From positions 1-64,000 of the forward strand of contig JAIOWZ010000001.1 of assembly GCA_021741905.1 (NCBI GenBank): a DNA stretch of 64,000 nt, written 5' to 3'. Positions within the stretch are counted from its first letter, which is position 1. Every line of letters begins with the position of its first letter. The stretch comes from Candidatus Planktophila sp. GTDB taxonomy: Bacteria > Actinomycetota > Actinomycetes > Nanopelagicales > Nanopelagicaceae. Below, piece by piece: positions 1 through 7,607 of the stretch. A program made the position numbers and the translations under genes. The notes under the pieces were generated by a model. It was not told where the DNA came from and made no database searches. It saw only the letters and a program-made list of their open reading frames with translations.

Positions 1-342
1 GGCGAGATTGTAAACACCATCGAAGTTACTGATTCAACGGGATTGGTAGTGAGCTACGAGGATGCAATCGTTGAAGCAGGAAAGATCACGACCAAGGTTT
101 CAGGCCAAAGTGCCGCGGGTGTATTCACAGTTAAATACCGAGTTGTTGGCCAAGATGGGCATGTGATCGAGGGTGAATACACCTTCAATGCCTCACCTGA
201 CTATGCCGAAGCTGTCGCAGCAACCACCTCCGTGCCGCAAGATCGTTCAAATTTTCCAGTGGGTGGGATTTTAATTGCTTTCTTGCTTGCCATTTTTTTC
301 GGTGGCCTCTACAAAAAATCTAAAGATCGGGACGATTCGTAG
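1..342 (+). CDS. CopC-domain protein, C-terminal part (cut by window edge)
   Basis: The reading frame is open from the first base, so the start lies outside the window. The visible 113 residues contain the end of a CopC/YcnJ-type beta-sandwich with the family signature around residues 40-60 (a YRVV..DGH..EGEYTF pattern). A short linker, one transmembrane helix (about residues 82-100) and a basic tail follow. CopC domains sit outside the membrane and are linked to copper handling; the metal-binding N-terminal histidine region is not visible here. The stop codon overlaps the GTG start of the next gene by one base (TAGTG), so the two are probably translated together. Function beyond the domain is unknown. 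Confidence 0.8.
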   Translation, partial: GEIVNTIEVTDSTGLVVSYEDAIVEAGKITTKVSGQSAAGVFTVKYRVVGQDGHVIEGEYTFNASPDYAEAVAATTSVPQDRSNFPVGGILIAFLLAIFFGGLYKKSKDRDDS

Positions 343-1763
343 TGCCAACTTTTGATCTAGAAATAAATGGCCCAAACACGATCCAAGAGTCAGAACGTAA
401 GGGAAGTGCAAAGTCATTGTTCTGGCCGTGGGCTGGTGCAAATGTTTCACTGCTTGCTCTGTCCTATGGCTCCTTCTTCCTAGGGTTTGGTATCTCATTT
501 AGACAAGCCACTTGGGCCGCGATCATCGGAACCATTTGTTCCTTCTTCTTAGTGGGAATTAGCTCACTTGCTGGTAAGCGCTCGAATGCCCCAACCATGG
601 TGCTTGCTCGAGCATCTTTTGGAGTGAAAGGCAGCATCGTTCCAGGCGTGCTTTCCTATTTCATTTTTGTGGGCTGGGAAACAGTTTTGGTTTCTCTTGC
701 AACATTGGCAACAGGAACGGTTTTCTCTCGAATTGGGGGAGTGGACCAGAACCTTGCTTTGATCCTTGGATTTGTCATTGCCGTCTCTCTTACAGTATTT
801 GGGGGAGTTCTTGGTTTTGGCGTGATTATGAAATTGCAAAAGATTTTGACGCTAGTAACCGTGGCCATGACCGTTGTCTATATTGCCTTAACTGTTGACA
901 GTGTTAATTGGAGTGCAGTTACCGCAATCAAAGATGGGTCAACTCAAGGCTTCATCGGAGCTCTTATATTTGGAATTACGGGTATTGGGTTGGGTTGGGT
1001 TAATTGCGCTGCAGATTACTCTCGCTATCTGCCGAGATCAGTCTCCAGCAAAGCGGTAGTGGGCTGGACGGTCTTTGGCGCATCGATTGTTCCAATCGTG
1101 TTAGTAATCTATGGAGCGGCCCTATCTGCCAGTAGCAAAGATTTAAGTGATGCAATTGCTATGGATCCCATCGGTGCTCTCACATCACTCCTACCAACAT
1201 GGTTTCTTATTCCTTTCGCGTTAATTGCGATTTTGGGATTAGTAGGTGGAGCTATTCTTGATCTCTACTCATCAGGATTAGCTCTTGTCTCAATTGGTGT
1301 GCCAATCAAGAGGCACCAAGCGGCAATCATTGATGCGCTCATAATGCTTACCGGATGTATTTACATCGTGTGGATTGCTGACAACTTCTTCTATCCCTTC
1401 CAAGGATTCTTGATCACCTTGGGTGTGCCAGTTGCGGTCTGGTCTGCGATCTTTGTTGCAGATGTCATTATGCGCAAGAAGGCATACATCGAAAAAGACT
1501 TGTATGACCCACAAGGAACATATGGATCAATCAACAAGGGCTCTATCGCGTTAATGGCTATTGGAACAATTGTTGGCTGGGGGTTTGTCACAAATACCTT
1601 TGCATCTTGGTTATCGTGGCAAGGATATTTTCTTGGGGTAATTGGCGGCAAAGAAGGCGCATGGGCATACTCCAATGTCGGAGTTATTTTTGCTCTACTT
1701 ATTGGTTTCTTCGGACACATCATCCTGGCCAGAAAAATTATTGCGAAGCAGGAGTCCTTCTAA
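342..1763 (+). CDS. NCS1 family purine/cytosine permease
   Basis: This 473-residue, very hydrophobic protein has the length and about 12 membrane segments expected of the nucleobase:cation symporter-1 family (CodB/FCY type). The family segment is visible near residues 78-100 (a PTMVLARASFG pattern after the second helix), as is the amphipathic N-terminus ending in FWPWAGAN. It probably imports cytosine or another nucleobase; substrate cannot be told from sequence alone. It begins with GTG at the overlapping stop of the CopC-like gene. Its 3' end overlaps the convergent NhaA-like gene by 26 bases. Confidence 0.87.
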   Translation: MPTFDLEINGPNTIQESERKGSAKSLFWPWAGANVSLLALSYGSFFLGFGISFRQATWAAIIGTICSFFLVGISSLAGKRSNAPTMVLARASFGVKGSIVPGVLSYFIFVGWETVLVSLATLATGTVFSRIGGVDQNLALILGFVIAVSLTVFGGVLGFGVIMKLQKILTLVTVAMTVVYIALTVDSVNWSAVTAIKDGSTQGFIGALIFGITGIGLGWVNCAADYSRYLPRSVSSKAVVGWTVFGASIVPIVLVIYGAALSASSKDLSDAIAMDPIGALTSLLPTWFLIPFALIAILGLVGGAILDLYSSGLALVSIGVPIKRHQAAIIDALIMLTGCIYIVWIADNFFYPFQGFLITLGVPVAVWSAIFVADVIMRKKAYIEKDLYDPQGTYGSINKGSIALMAIGTIVGWGFVTNTFASWLSWQGYFLGVIGGKEGAWAYSNVGVIFALLIGFFGHIILARKIIAKQESF

Positions 1764-2535
1764 GCCAGATGTAGCCAACTAGGCCCGAAAGAATTGCTGA
1801 GATAAATAGTCCAAGGCGCACCTCATTGAGTTCTGCTTCATTCTTAGCCGCGATTTCAGCAATAACGAGTGAAACTGTCATTCCCATACCTGCCAATGCT
1901 CCGACTCCTGCAATCTCTTTGATTCGTAAATTTGCCTTAGCTCCAAGTTTGATCGCGATCCAGGCAAAGAGTGCAATTCCTAGAATTTTCCCGATTCCCC
2001 GGGCAAGAACTAAAGCGATTGTTGTGTGAGAGGTGAAACTCGCAAGATCAATGTCAAAGGGAATATTCACCACAATGATTACGGGCACGATGAAATATGT
2101 CGAAATAGGCGACAGAGCCTTAATCGCTTTGCTCAATTGAGTCTTTGTAAATGGAAGTAAAGCCCCAAGGGCTGCGGCGCCTAATGTGGCAAGAGCTTTT
2201 TCTGGATGTAAATCATCTCCATAAAAGATGCCAAGGACTACGAGCGAGAAAAGATCGTCGGCAATAGCCAAGGTGAGCAAGAAAATGCGCACTTGTGGCT
2301 GCACTCGCTTACCAAGTAAGGACAAAACACCTAAAGCCAAGGCAATATCAGTTGGCATGGCGGTAGCCCAAACATGGGAGCCAGGATTTATGGCGAGGAA
2401 GATCAGCGCAGGAAAAATCATTCCACCGAGAGCGGCAACTATTGGGACTATCGCAGACTTGAGATCTTTTAGACCATGCTTGATTTCTAAGCCGACCAAA
2501 AAGAAAAAAACTGCAATAAGTACATCGATGAACAT
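1738..2535 (-). CDS. nhaA: Shortened NhaA-type Na+/H+ antiporter
   Basis: The protein is 265 residues, against about 380-390 for typical NhaA. It starts at the equivalent of TM2 (a VFFFLVGLEIK pattern), so TM1 is absent. An in-frame TAG lies four codons upstream, so no longer start exists. The section after FYGDD is also short compared with E. coli NhaA, apparently lacking the TM6-TM7 region. Key residues are kept: Asp63 (PTDIALALGV), Asp93-Asp94 (AIADDLF, the ion-binding pair) and Lys183 (GIGKILG, matching E. coli Lys300). It may be a reduced working antiporter or a decaying gene; the intact core favours the former. It lies just downstream of the glnA terminator, with no obvious own promoter between. 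Confidence 0.8.
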   Translation of the reverse strand: MFIDVLIAVFFFLVGLEIKHGLKDLKSAIVPIVAALGGMIFPALIFLAINPGSHVWATAMPTDIALALGVLSLLGKRVQPQVRIFLLTLAIADDLFSLVVLGIFYGDDLHPEKALATLGAAALGALLPFTKTQLSKAIKALSPISTYFIVPVIIVVNIPFDIDLASFTSHTTIALVLARGIGKILGIALFAWIAIKLGAKANLRIKEIAGVGALAGMGMTVSLVIAEIAAKNEAELNEVRLGLFISAILSGLVGYIWLRRTPASQ

Positions 2536-2561
2536 GGGCTTAATCTACTGGACGCGGACAC

Positions 2562-2596
2562 AACAAAGCCCGCCTTTTTAAGGGGCGGGCTTTGTT
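2562..2596 (-). terminator. Perfect 13-bp hairpin terminator after glnA
   Basis: A perfect 13-base inverted repeat (2562-2574 against 2584-2596, left arm AACAAAGCCCGCC) with a 9-base loop lies 28 bases beyond the glnA stop codon. There is no long U-tract, only short T runs in the arm, so it is a GC-rich stem of the type common in actinobacteria. Being symmetric it could act in either direction, but only glnA ends here. Confidence 0.8.
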
Positions 2597-2624
2597 CTAA
2601 CGGACTTATTGCACTACGGAAATG

Positions 2625-4058
2625 TTAGATGTCGTAATACAGTTCAAACTCTGCTGGGTGTGGGCGTAGTCGGACGTAGTCAACTTCTTCCTTACGCTTA
2701 AAGGCTATCCATGTGTCAATAAGATCCTTGGCAAATACGCCACCCTTTGTTAAGAACTCATTGTCCTTTTCTAGATTGTTAAGAACTTCATCTAGTGAAC
2801 CAGGAACCTGAGGAATTGCTGCTGCCTCTGCTCCTTCTAGTTCATAAAGATCCTTATCAACTGGAGCAGGTGGTTCGATTTTGTTCAAGATTCCATCAAG
2901 ACCAGCCATGAGCATTGCTGCGAATGCTAGGTATGGGTTAGAAGATGGATCTGGGCAACGGAACTCAATGCGCTTTGCTTTTGGACTAGATCCTGTAATT
3001 GGGATACGGATACAAGCTGAGCGGTTACGCGCTGAGTACACGAGGTTTACAGGTGCTTCATACCCTGGAACTAAACGACGGTATGAGTTAACAGTTGGGT
3101 TAGTAAATGCTAGAAGTGATGGTGCGTGCTTTAGCAGACCACCGATATACCAACGTGCCATGTCTGAAAGATCACCGTATGTGCCTGCTTCGAAGAACAG
3201 TGGCTTTCCATCTTTCCATAGTGATTGGTGAACGTGCATGCCAGAACCGTTATCTCCAAAGAGGGGCTTTGGCATAAATGTTGCGGTTTTTCCACCTTGC
3301 CATGCAGTGTTACGGATAACGTACTTGAACTTCATGACATCATCGCCTGCGCTAAGGATGTCTGTGAAACGGTAGTTAATTTCCATCTGACCGGCAGTTC
3401 CAACTTCGTGGTGTGAGCGCTCAACAAGAAGTCCTACCTTGCCAAGCTGCATAACCATTTCATCGCGCAGATCTGCGAATTGATCTGTTGGAGAAACTGG
3501 GAAGTAACCACCCTTTACGCGAGTGCGGTATCCACGGTTAGGTGTCCCATCAGCATCGTATTCAACGCCAGTGTTCCAAGCGCCTTCATACGATTCGATT
3601 TCGTGAACAGCTGAGTTAATTGTTGTCTTGAAACGTACGCTATCAAAAACATAGAACTCAGCTTCTGGTGCAAAAAATGCTGTGTCAGCAAATCCAAGTG
3701 AGCGCATGTAATCAACAGCCTTTGCAACAACTCCACGTGGGTCGCGGCTGTAAGGAGTGTTATCTACTGGGTTATGTACCGAGAAGATAATGACAAGAGT
3801 TTTTTCTTTGCGATATGGATCGATAAATGCAGACTCTGGAACTGGCAAGAGTTTCATGTCTGATTCGTTGATTGTTTGGAATCCACGAATTGAGGATCCA
3901 TCAAACATAAGGCCATCGGTAAATACCGCTTCATCAAATGATTCAACAGGTACGTTGAAGTGATGTTGAATGCCGGGCAAATCAGTAAAGCGGACATCAA
4001 CGAGTTTGACATCTTCTTTCTTGATGTATGCAAAGATTTCTGCTGCGTTCTTAAACAT
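2625..4058 (-). CDS. glnA: Type I glutamine synthetase
   Basis: This 477-residue protein is full length for GlnA I-beta. It converts glutamate, ammonia and ATP to glutamine in the cytoplasm. Visible features include the beta-grasp N-terminus with FDGSSIRGF (near residue 50), the catalytic stretch with [12 protein letters not shown] (near 126), the [10 protein letters not shown]-type ATP/glutamate loop (here [10 protein letters not shown]), and the C-terminal KDLYEL segment whose Tyr405 matches the adenylylation site. Regulation by GlnE is therefore likely. The start ATG follows GGGAGAAG. Upstream (4145-4182) there is a weak GlnR-like repeat. It forms a single-gene unit ended by the strong hairpin at 2562-2596. 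Confidence 0.97.
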   Translation of the reverse strand: MFKNAAEIFAYIKKEDVKLVDVRFTDLPGIQHHFNVPVESFDEAVFTDGLMFDGSSIRGFQTINESDMKLLPVPESAFIDPYRKEKTLVIIFSVHNPVDNTPYSRDPRGVVAKAVDYMRSLGFADTAFFAPEAEFYVFDSVRFKTTINSAVHEIESYEGAWNTGVEYDADGTPNRGYRTRVKGGYFPVSPTDQFADLRDEMVMQLGKVGLLVERSHHEVGTAGQMEINYRFTDILSAGDDVMKFKYVIRNTAWQGGKTATFMPKPLFGDNGSGMHVHQSLWKDGKPLFFEAGTYGDLSDMARWYIGGLLKHAPSLLAFTNPTVNSYRRLVPGYEAPVNLVYSARNRSACIRIPITGSSPKAKRIEFRCPDPSSNPYLAFAAMLMAGLDGILNKIEPPAPVDKDLYELEGAEAAAIPQVPGSLDEVLNNLEKDNEFLTKGGVFAKDLIDTWIAFKRKEEVDYVRLRPHPAEFELYYDI

Positions 4059-4144
4059 GCTTCTCCCAATTTCACATGTGATGCGCTGAATCTCTCATCA
4101 TTGAGCCTTGTGCGCTTGTAGTAGTTGAACCCTAGGTCCATAGG

Positions 4145-4182
4145 GTGAAATTGACATAACCTACTTGTTAAATCCATGTTAC
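4145..4182 (-). promoter_or_regulatory. Possible GlnR-like operator upstream of glnA
   Basis: Read on the minus strand, GTAAC, TTAAC, GTTAT and TTCAC follow one another, each separated by six bases. The spacing equals that of the actinobacterial GlnR box (gTnAC-n6-GaAAC repeated). The first half-site matches well and the others only partly. The location, about 90-120 bases before the glnA start, is reasonable for this regulator. Match quality is modest and chance is possible. Confidence 0.3.
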
Positions 4183-4207
4183 GGCTTAGCCCTTGGCCAG
4201 TTACCCT
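4179..4207 (+). promoter_or_regulatory. Promoter of the RDD gene (leaderless)
   Basis: TTACGG (4179-4184) and TACCCT (4202-4207) are separated by 17 bases. The -10 box ends six bases before the ATG at 4214, so the transcript would begin at or next to the start codon. This supports the 4214 start over an upstream TTG. Confidence 0.6.
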
Positions 4208-4213
4208 TGCCAC

Positions 4214-4594
4214 ATGAGCTTTCAATTTACGCGCGTGAGCGTTGGTCGCCGCATGGCAGCCTTGATGGTGGATTGGCTGGCCTGCTATTTCATTGTGGCT
4301 GCTGCTACTGGGGGCCTGGGCACCATGGCCCCAAATCGTTCATGGACCGTATTGGCCCTGTTCTTTGCCGAGATCAGTATTTTTTCCGCACTTCAAGGGG
4401 CAACTGTGGGCCACAGGATCTTTGGAATTCGAATTGTTCGGTTCGTCGATGGTGGAGCGATTTCACCGATTCAAGCGCTGATTCGATCAGCGTTACTAGT
4501 GACCGTGATCTTTGCTATTACCTTTGATGAAAACGGCAGAGGAATGCATGAAAGATTAAGTGGATCAGTTTTAACTAGATTAACTTTAAGTTAG
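4214..4594 (+). CDS. RDD family membrane protein
   Basis: This 126-residue protein has an early R-R-A-x-x-x-D pattern (VGRRMAALMVDW, residues 8-19) that defines RDD proteins, then two or three membrane helices and a GHRIFGIRIV segment typical of the family. Function is unknown. An RDD gene stands beside glnA in mycobacteria and streptomycetes, so the position is ancestral. The ATG is chosen because a -10 box sits six bases upstream; a TTG 21 bases earlier is unlikely. Its stop interlocks with that of the convergent DUF4191 gene (TTAG, 4591-4594). Confidence 0.85.
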   Translation: MSFQFTRVSVGRRMAALMVDWLACYFIVAAATGGLGTMAPNRSWTVLALFFAEISIFSALQGATVGHRIFGIRIVRFVDGGAISPIQALIRSALLVTVIFAITFDENGRGMHERLSGSVLTRLTLS

Positions 4595-5265
4595 CGACTT
4601 TTTGGTGCGCGCGTTGGCATCGGGCCCTTTGGAATTGGCATAGACATACCGCCAACAGCCTTTAGCCGTGCTCGTACCTCACGCATTTGATTAGGCGTTA
4701 ACTTCTTCGGAAGACGGCGCATGTGTCGTTGCAACTTTTGAATTGGAATGCGGCCATCTTCCTTACCCACGAGAATTTCAATAATTGGAACTCCTGGCGC
4801 AAATCTTTCCGCCTTCTTCTTTTCATCCGCAATCATCTGCCGAACAGCAGGCGTGCCCTCACCGGTTAGAACTATTCCTGGGCGACCAACACTGCGATGG
4901 ACCATATCTTGATTACGAGATACCGCTACGGCAGGAGTTGTTGTCCAACCTTTTCGGATAGACATCAACACACTTGCACCCGCTCCGATTTGTCCATCAA
5001 TTGCTGCATAAGCAGCGTTTCCTGCTTGACGGGTAAAAAACAGAAGAGTTAGAAGTGCAGCCAAAGGTAAAGAAACAAATCCTGCGTAGTAAGGGTTTCC
5101 AAAAAACCCACCAATCGTGATTCCAACGCCCCAGGTAGCAATAAAAATGCCAGCTAGAGCCGCTGTGATCCATGGCCTTACCTGCTTAGTGACCTTGTAG
5201 GCATCACGGAAGACTTGAAAACGCGGAGCCTTTATCTTCATTTCTTTAGCTTTTCTCTTAAACAT
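4591..5265 (-). CDS. DUF4191 family membrane protein
   Basis: This 224-residue protein has a basic N-terminus, two adjacent transmembrane helices (about residues 33-78) and a long, Lys/Arg-rich cytoplasmic part ending in a proline-rich tail. The pattern matches the actinobacterial DUF4191 family, whose members lie next to lipA and glnA as here. No enzymatic motif is seen and function is unknown. It follows the acyltransferase gene by five bases and is probably the last gene of a lipB-lipA-plsC-DUF4191 unit. Confidence 0.85.
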   Translation of the reverse strand: MFKRKAKEMKIKAPRFQVFRDAYKVTKQVRPWITAALAGIFIATWGVGITIGGFFGNPYYAGFVSLPLAALLTLLFFTRQAGNAAYAAIDGQIGAGASVLMSIRKGWTTTPAVAVSRNQDMVHRSVGRPGIVLTGEGTPAVRQMIADEKKKAERFAPGVPIIEILVGKEDGRIPIQKLQRHMRRLPKKLTPNQMREVRARLKAVGGMSMPIPKGPMPTRAPKSR

Positions 5266-5270
5266 GGTGG

Positions 5271-5969
5271 TTAGTTTAGTGGGGCTGGAGCGGTTCCACC
5301 AAGACGGACCGGCGCCCAGCGCTGGCCCACATGGCTATCAGGGTATTTTTCTTGAACATCACGCAACATTTGGATCATTACTTCGCGCAGGTGCTTTTCG
5401 GCAACTTCCACATCTGTCTCCCGAGAATAGAAAATAGGCTCTCCGAAAGAAACCGCGACAGGAAATTTCCTTCTTTTAAAATTTGGCTTTAAGCCCTTTG
5501 TATATACGCGCTGGCCGCCCCATACGATTGTTGGAATCACAGGCACACCTGCACCGATTGCTAAGCGAACCGCGCCAGATTTTAGCTCTTTTATCTCAAA
5601 GCTTGTAGAGATTGTTCCTTCAGGAAAAATTCCAATAATTTCGCCAGCCTTGAGTGAACGTAAAGCTGCAACAAAGGAAGCAGAGCCATTACTTCGATCC
5701 ACATTGATGTGATGCATTCCGCGCATGAGGGGCCCTGCAATTTTATTATCGAAGATCTCTTTTTTGGCCATGAAGCGCACGTATCGTTTGGCAGGAAGGG
5801 CAGCAGTGCCCGCAAGTGCGAAATCAATATAACTTGTGTGATTAATTGCCAAAATCGCTCCACCCTTACGGGGAACATTGCCCTGTCCTTGAAAGTCAAG
5901 ATTTAATCCAAGATATTTCCAAAAGGATTTGATCAGAACAATAACTGGGGGATAGACCAGATCAGCCAC
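5271..5969 (-). CDS. PlsC-like 1-acylglycerol-3-phosphate acyltransferase
   Basis: This 232-residue protein has the PlsC/LPLAT motifs: NHTSYID (the H-x4-D catalytic pair, His44 and Asp49), a second block around [13 protein letters not shown], and FPEGT. Membership predicts acylation of lysophosphatidic acid at the inner membrane in phospholipid synthesis; another glycerolipid acceptor is possible. The GTG at 5969 overlaps the lipA stop in GTGGCTGA. A GTG at 6014 would give 15 more residues but needs a 53-base overlap with lipA, so the later start is preferred. Placement between lipA and DUF4191 differs from the mycobacterial order I recall. Confidence 0.87.
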   Translation of the reverse strand: MADLVYPPVIVLIKSFWKYLGLNLDFQGQGNVPRKGGAILAINHTSYIDFALAGTAALPAKRYVRFMAKKEIFDNKIAGPLMRGMHHINVDRSNGSASFVAALRSLKAGEIIGIFPEGTISTSFEIKELKSGAVRLAIGAGVPVIPTIVWGGQRVYTKGLKPNFKRRKFPVAVSFGEPIFYSRETDVEVAEKHLREVMIQMLRDVQEKYPDSHVGQRWAPVRLGGTAPAPLN

Positions 5970-6894
5970 GAGCCGACTTCTTTTCCATTGCCTGCTTATA
6001 TAAACGCCCAGCACGATAAGAAGAGCGCACGAGAGGTCCGCTCATAACTCCAAGGAAACCAATCTCCTCTGCCTCTTGTGCAAGTTCGACGAACTCTTGT
6101 GGCTTAACCCAGCGCTCCACTGGGTGATGCTTATTGGTCGGTCTTAAGTACTGTGTGATTGTAATGAGATCGCACCCAGCACTGTGTAAATCAACGAGTG
6201 CTTGTGAAACCTCCTCGCGAGTCTCGCCAAGACCAAGAATCAAATTGGATTTCGTGATCAAGCCGAAATCTTGGGACATCCTTAAAACACGCAGTGATTT
6301 TTCATAGGTAAAGGCAGGGCGAATTTGCTTGAAAATGCGAGGAACCGTCTCGAGGTTATGCGCAAAAACTTCTGGCCTGGTTTCAAAAATTGGGTTGAGC
6401 AGATCAGGGTTAGCATTGAAATCTGGAGCTAACATTTCAACGCCAGTTCCAGGATTTAATTCATGTACCTTGCGAATGGTTTCGGCATATAGCCACGAGC
6501 CTTCATCCTCAAGATCATCACGAGTTACTCCTGTGATAGTTGCATAGCGAAGGCCCATAGTTTTAACCGACATCGCTACTTTAAATGGTTCCGCGCGATC
6601 AATAGGTAACGGTTTTCCTGTGTCAATATTGCAAAAATCGCAACGACGGGTACAACGGTCTCCACCAATAAGAAATGTTGCTTCCTTATCCTCCCAACAC
6701 TCAAAGATGTTAGGGCAAGCCGCTTCTTGACACACTGTGTGTAGTCCTTCAGATTTAACGAGACTATGTAGGCGTGTGTATTCCGGACCCATGTTTGCTC
6801 GGGTCTTAATCCATTCAGGCTTGCGTTCAATTGGTGTTTCGGCGTTACGGGCTTCAATCCGAAGTAGCTTGCGTCCTTCAGGTGCCATCGTCAT
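5962..6894 (-). CDS. lipA: Lipoyl synthase
   Basis: This 310-residue radical-SAM enzyme inserts two sulfurs into protein-bound octanoyl groups to make lipoate. Both cluster motifs are present: Cys55-x4-Cys60-x5-Cys66 for the auxiliary, sacrificial cluster and Cys81-x3-Cys85-x2-Cys88 for the radical-SAM cluster. A GPLVRSSY segment near the C-terminus holds the conserved serine that ligates the auxiliary cluster. It overlaps lipB in ATGA (6891-6894), so the two are co-translated. Its likely target in this window is SucB. Confidence 0.97.
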   Translation of the reverse strand: MTMAPEGRKLLRIEARNAETPIERKPEWIKTRANMGPEYTRLHSLVKSEGLHTVCQEAACPNIFECWEDKEATFLIGGDRCTRRCDFCNIDTGKPLPIDRAEPFKVAMSVKTMGLRYATITGVTRDDLEDEGSWLYAETIRKVHELNPGTGVEMLAPDFNANPDLLNPIFETRPEVFAHNLETVPRIFKQIRPAFTYEKSLRVLRMSQDFGLITKSNLILGLGETREEVSQALVDLHSAGCDLITITQYLRPTNKHHPVERWVKPQEFVELAQEAEEIGFLGVMSGPLVRSSYRAGRLYKQAMEKKSARG

Positions 6895-7547
6895 GCGCTC
6901 ACCTTTTTCAATGAATCAAGTATGTGTCGTTCTATGAGTGGTATAACTTCCTCAATTGTAATCGATCGGCCCAGTTCAATTTCTAAGGAAGTCACATCGG
7001 CATCTGCTATGCCACAAGGAACAATTTGGCCAAAAGCAGCCAGATCAGGATTTACATTGAGCGCAAAGCCATGCATAGTCACACCTTTTGCCACGCGGAT
7101 TCCTATTGCAGCAATTTTTCTGTCTCCTCGTTCATCCTGAATCCAAACACCAGATCGCCCGTCAATACGCACTGCGGTGAGACCTAAATCATCACAGACC
7201 CGAATTAGCGCTGTTTCTATTTCGCGAACAAAACCAACAAGTTCAGAGGGCTTTTGTAATTTCACAATGGGATACCCAACCAATTGTCCTGGGCCATGCC
7301 AAGTGATTCGGCCACCTCTATCAACATCGATAACAGGAGTGCCATCTGCTGGTCGTTCGCCATTTTCGGTTCTGCGGCCAGCGGTGTAAACAGATGGGTG
7401 TTCTAATAACAGCAAAGTATTAGGGCGTGAACCAGAGGCAACTTCTTCGTGAATTTTTCGCTGAAAATCCCAAGCTTCTTGATACTCCATTAAGCCGTGA
7501 CGCGAGAGAGCGACAGTTGCATTTGTTGGACTCTCGATGACTGGCAC
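6891..7547 (-). CDS. lipB: Octanoyltransferase
   Basis: LipB moves octanoyl groups from acyl carrier protein to lipoyl domains, feeding LipA. The 218-residue protein shows [16 protein letters not shown] (near residues 78-93), catalytic Lys144 in DRKIAAIG and catalytic Cys178 in IVPCGI. The GTG at 7547 is chosen because a TAGGCT -10 box ends exactly six bases before it. A second GTG two codons upstream (7553) is possible but would lie inside the predicted promoter-to-start gap. First gene of the lipB-lipA-plsC-DUF4191 unit. Confidence 0.95.
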   Translation of the reverse strand: MPVIESPTNATVALSRHGLMEYQEAWDFQRKIHEEVASGSRPNTLLLLEHPSVYTAGRRTENGERPADGTPVIDVDRGGRITWHGPGQLVGYPIVKLQKPSELVGFVREIETALIRVCDDLGLTAVRIDGRSGVWIQDERGDRKIAAIGIRVAKGVTMHGFALNVNPDLAAFGQIVPCGIADADVTSLEIELGRSITIEEVIPLIERHILDSLKKVSA

Positions 7548-7553
7548 TTGCAC

Positions 7554-7559
7554 AGCCTA
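7554..7559 (-). promoter_or_regulatory. -10 box of lipB (leaderless)
   Basis: TAGGCT on the minus strand is followed by six bases and then GTG (7547). Spacing matches the other leaderless units in this window. No clear -35 box was identified. Confidence 0.55.
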
Positions 7560-7563
7560 AAGG

Positions 7564-7569
7564 TAGGCT
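7564..7569 (+). promoter_or_regulatory. Candidate -10 box for the MMPL gene
   Basis: TAGGCT on the plus strand lies 38 bases before the GTG at 7608, leaving a short leader that contains a GAGAGG ribosome-binding site. It sits back to back with the lipB -10 box (7554-7559), making a compact divergent promoter. Confidence 0.45.
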
Positions 7570-7607
7570 TGCCTCCTTACCAATTCACGCTCGAGAGGTT
7601 TGATTCA

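Noticed and set aside
6890-7553. Upstream-extended MMPL start at 7497 and lipB start at 7553
   Set aside because: The MMPL extension would overlap lipB and lacks a ribosome-binding site; the lipB GTG at 7547 fits the leaderless spacing better.
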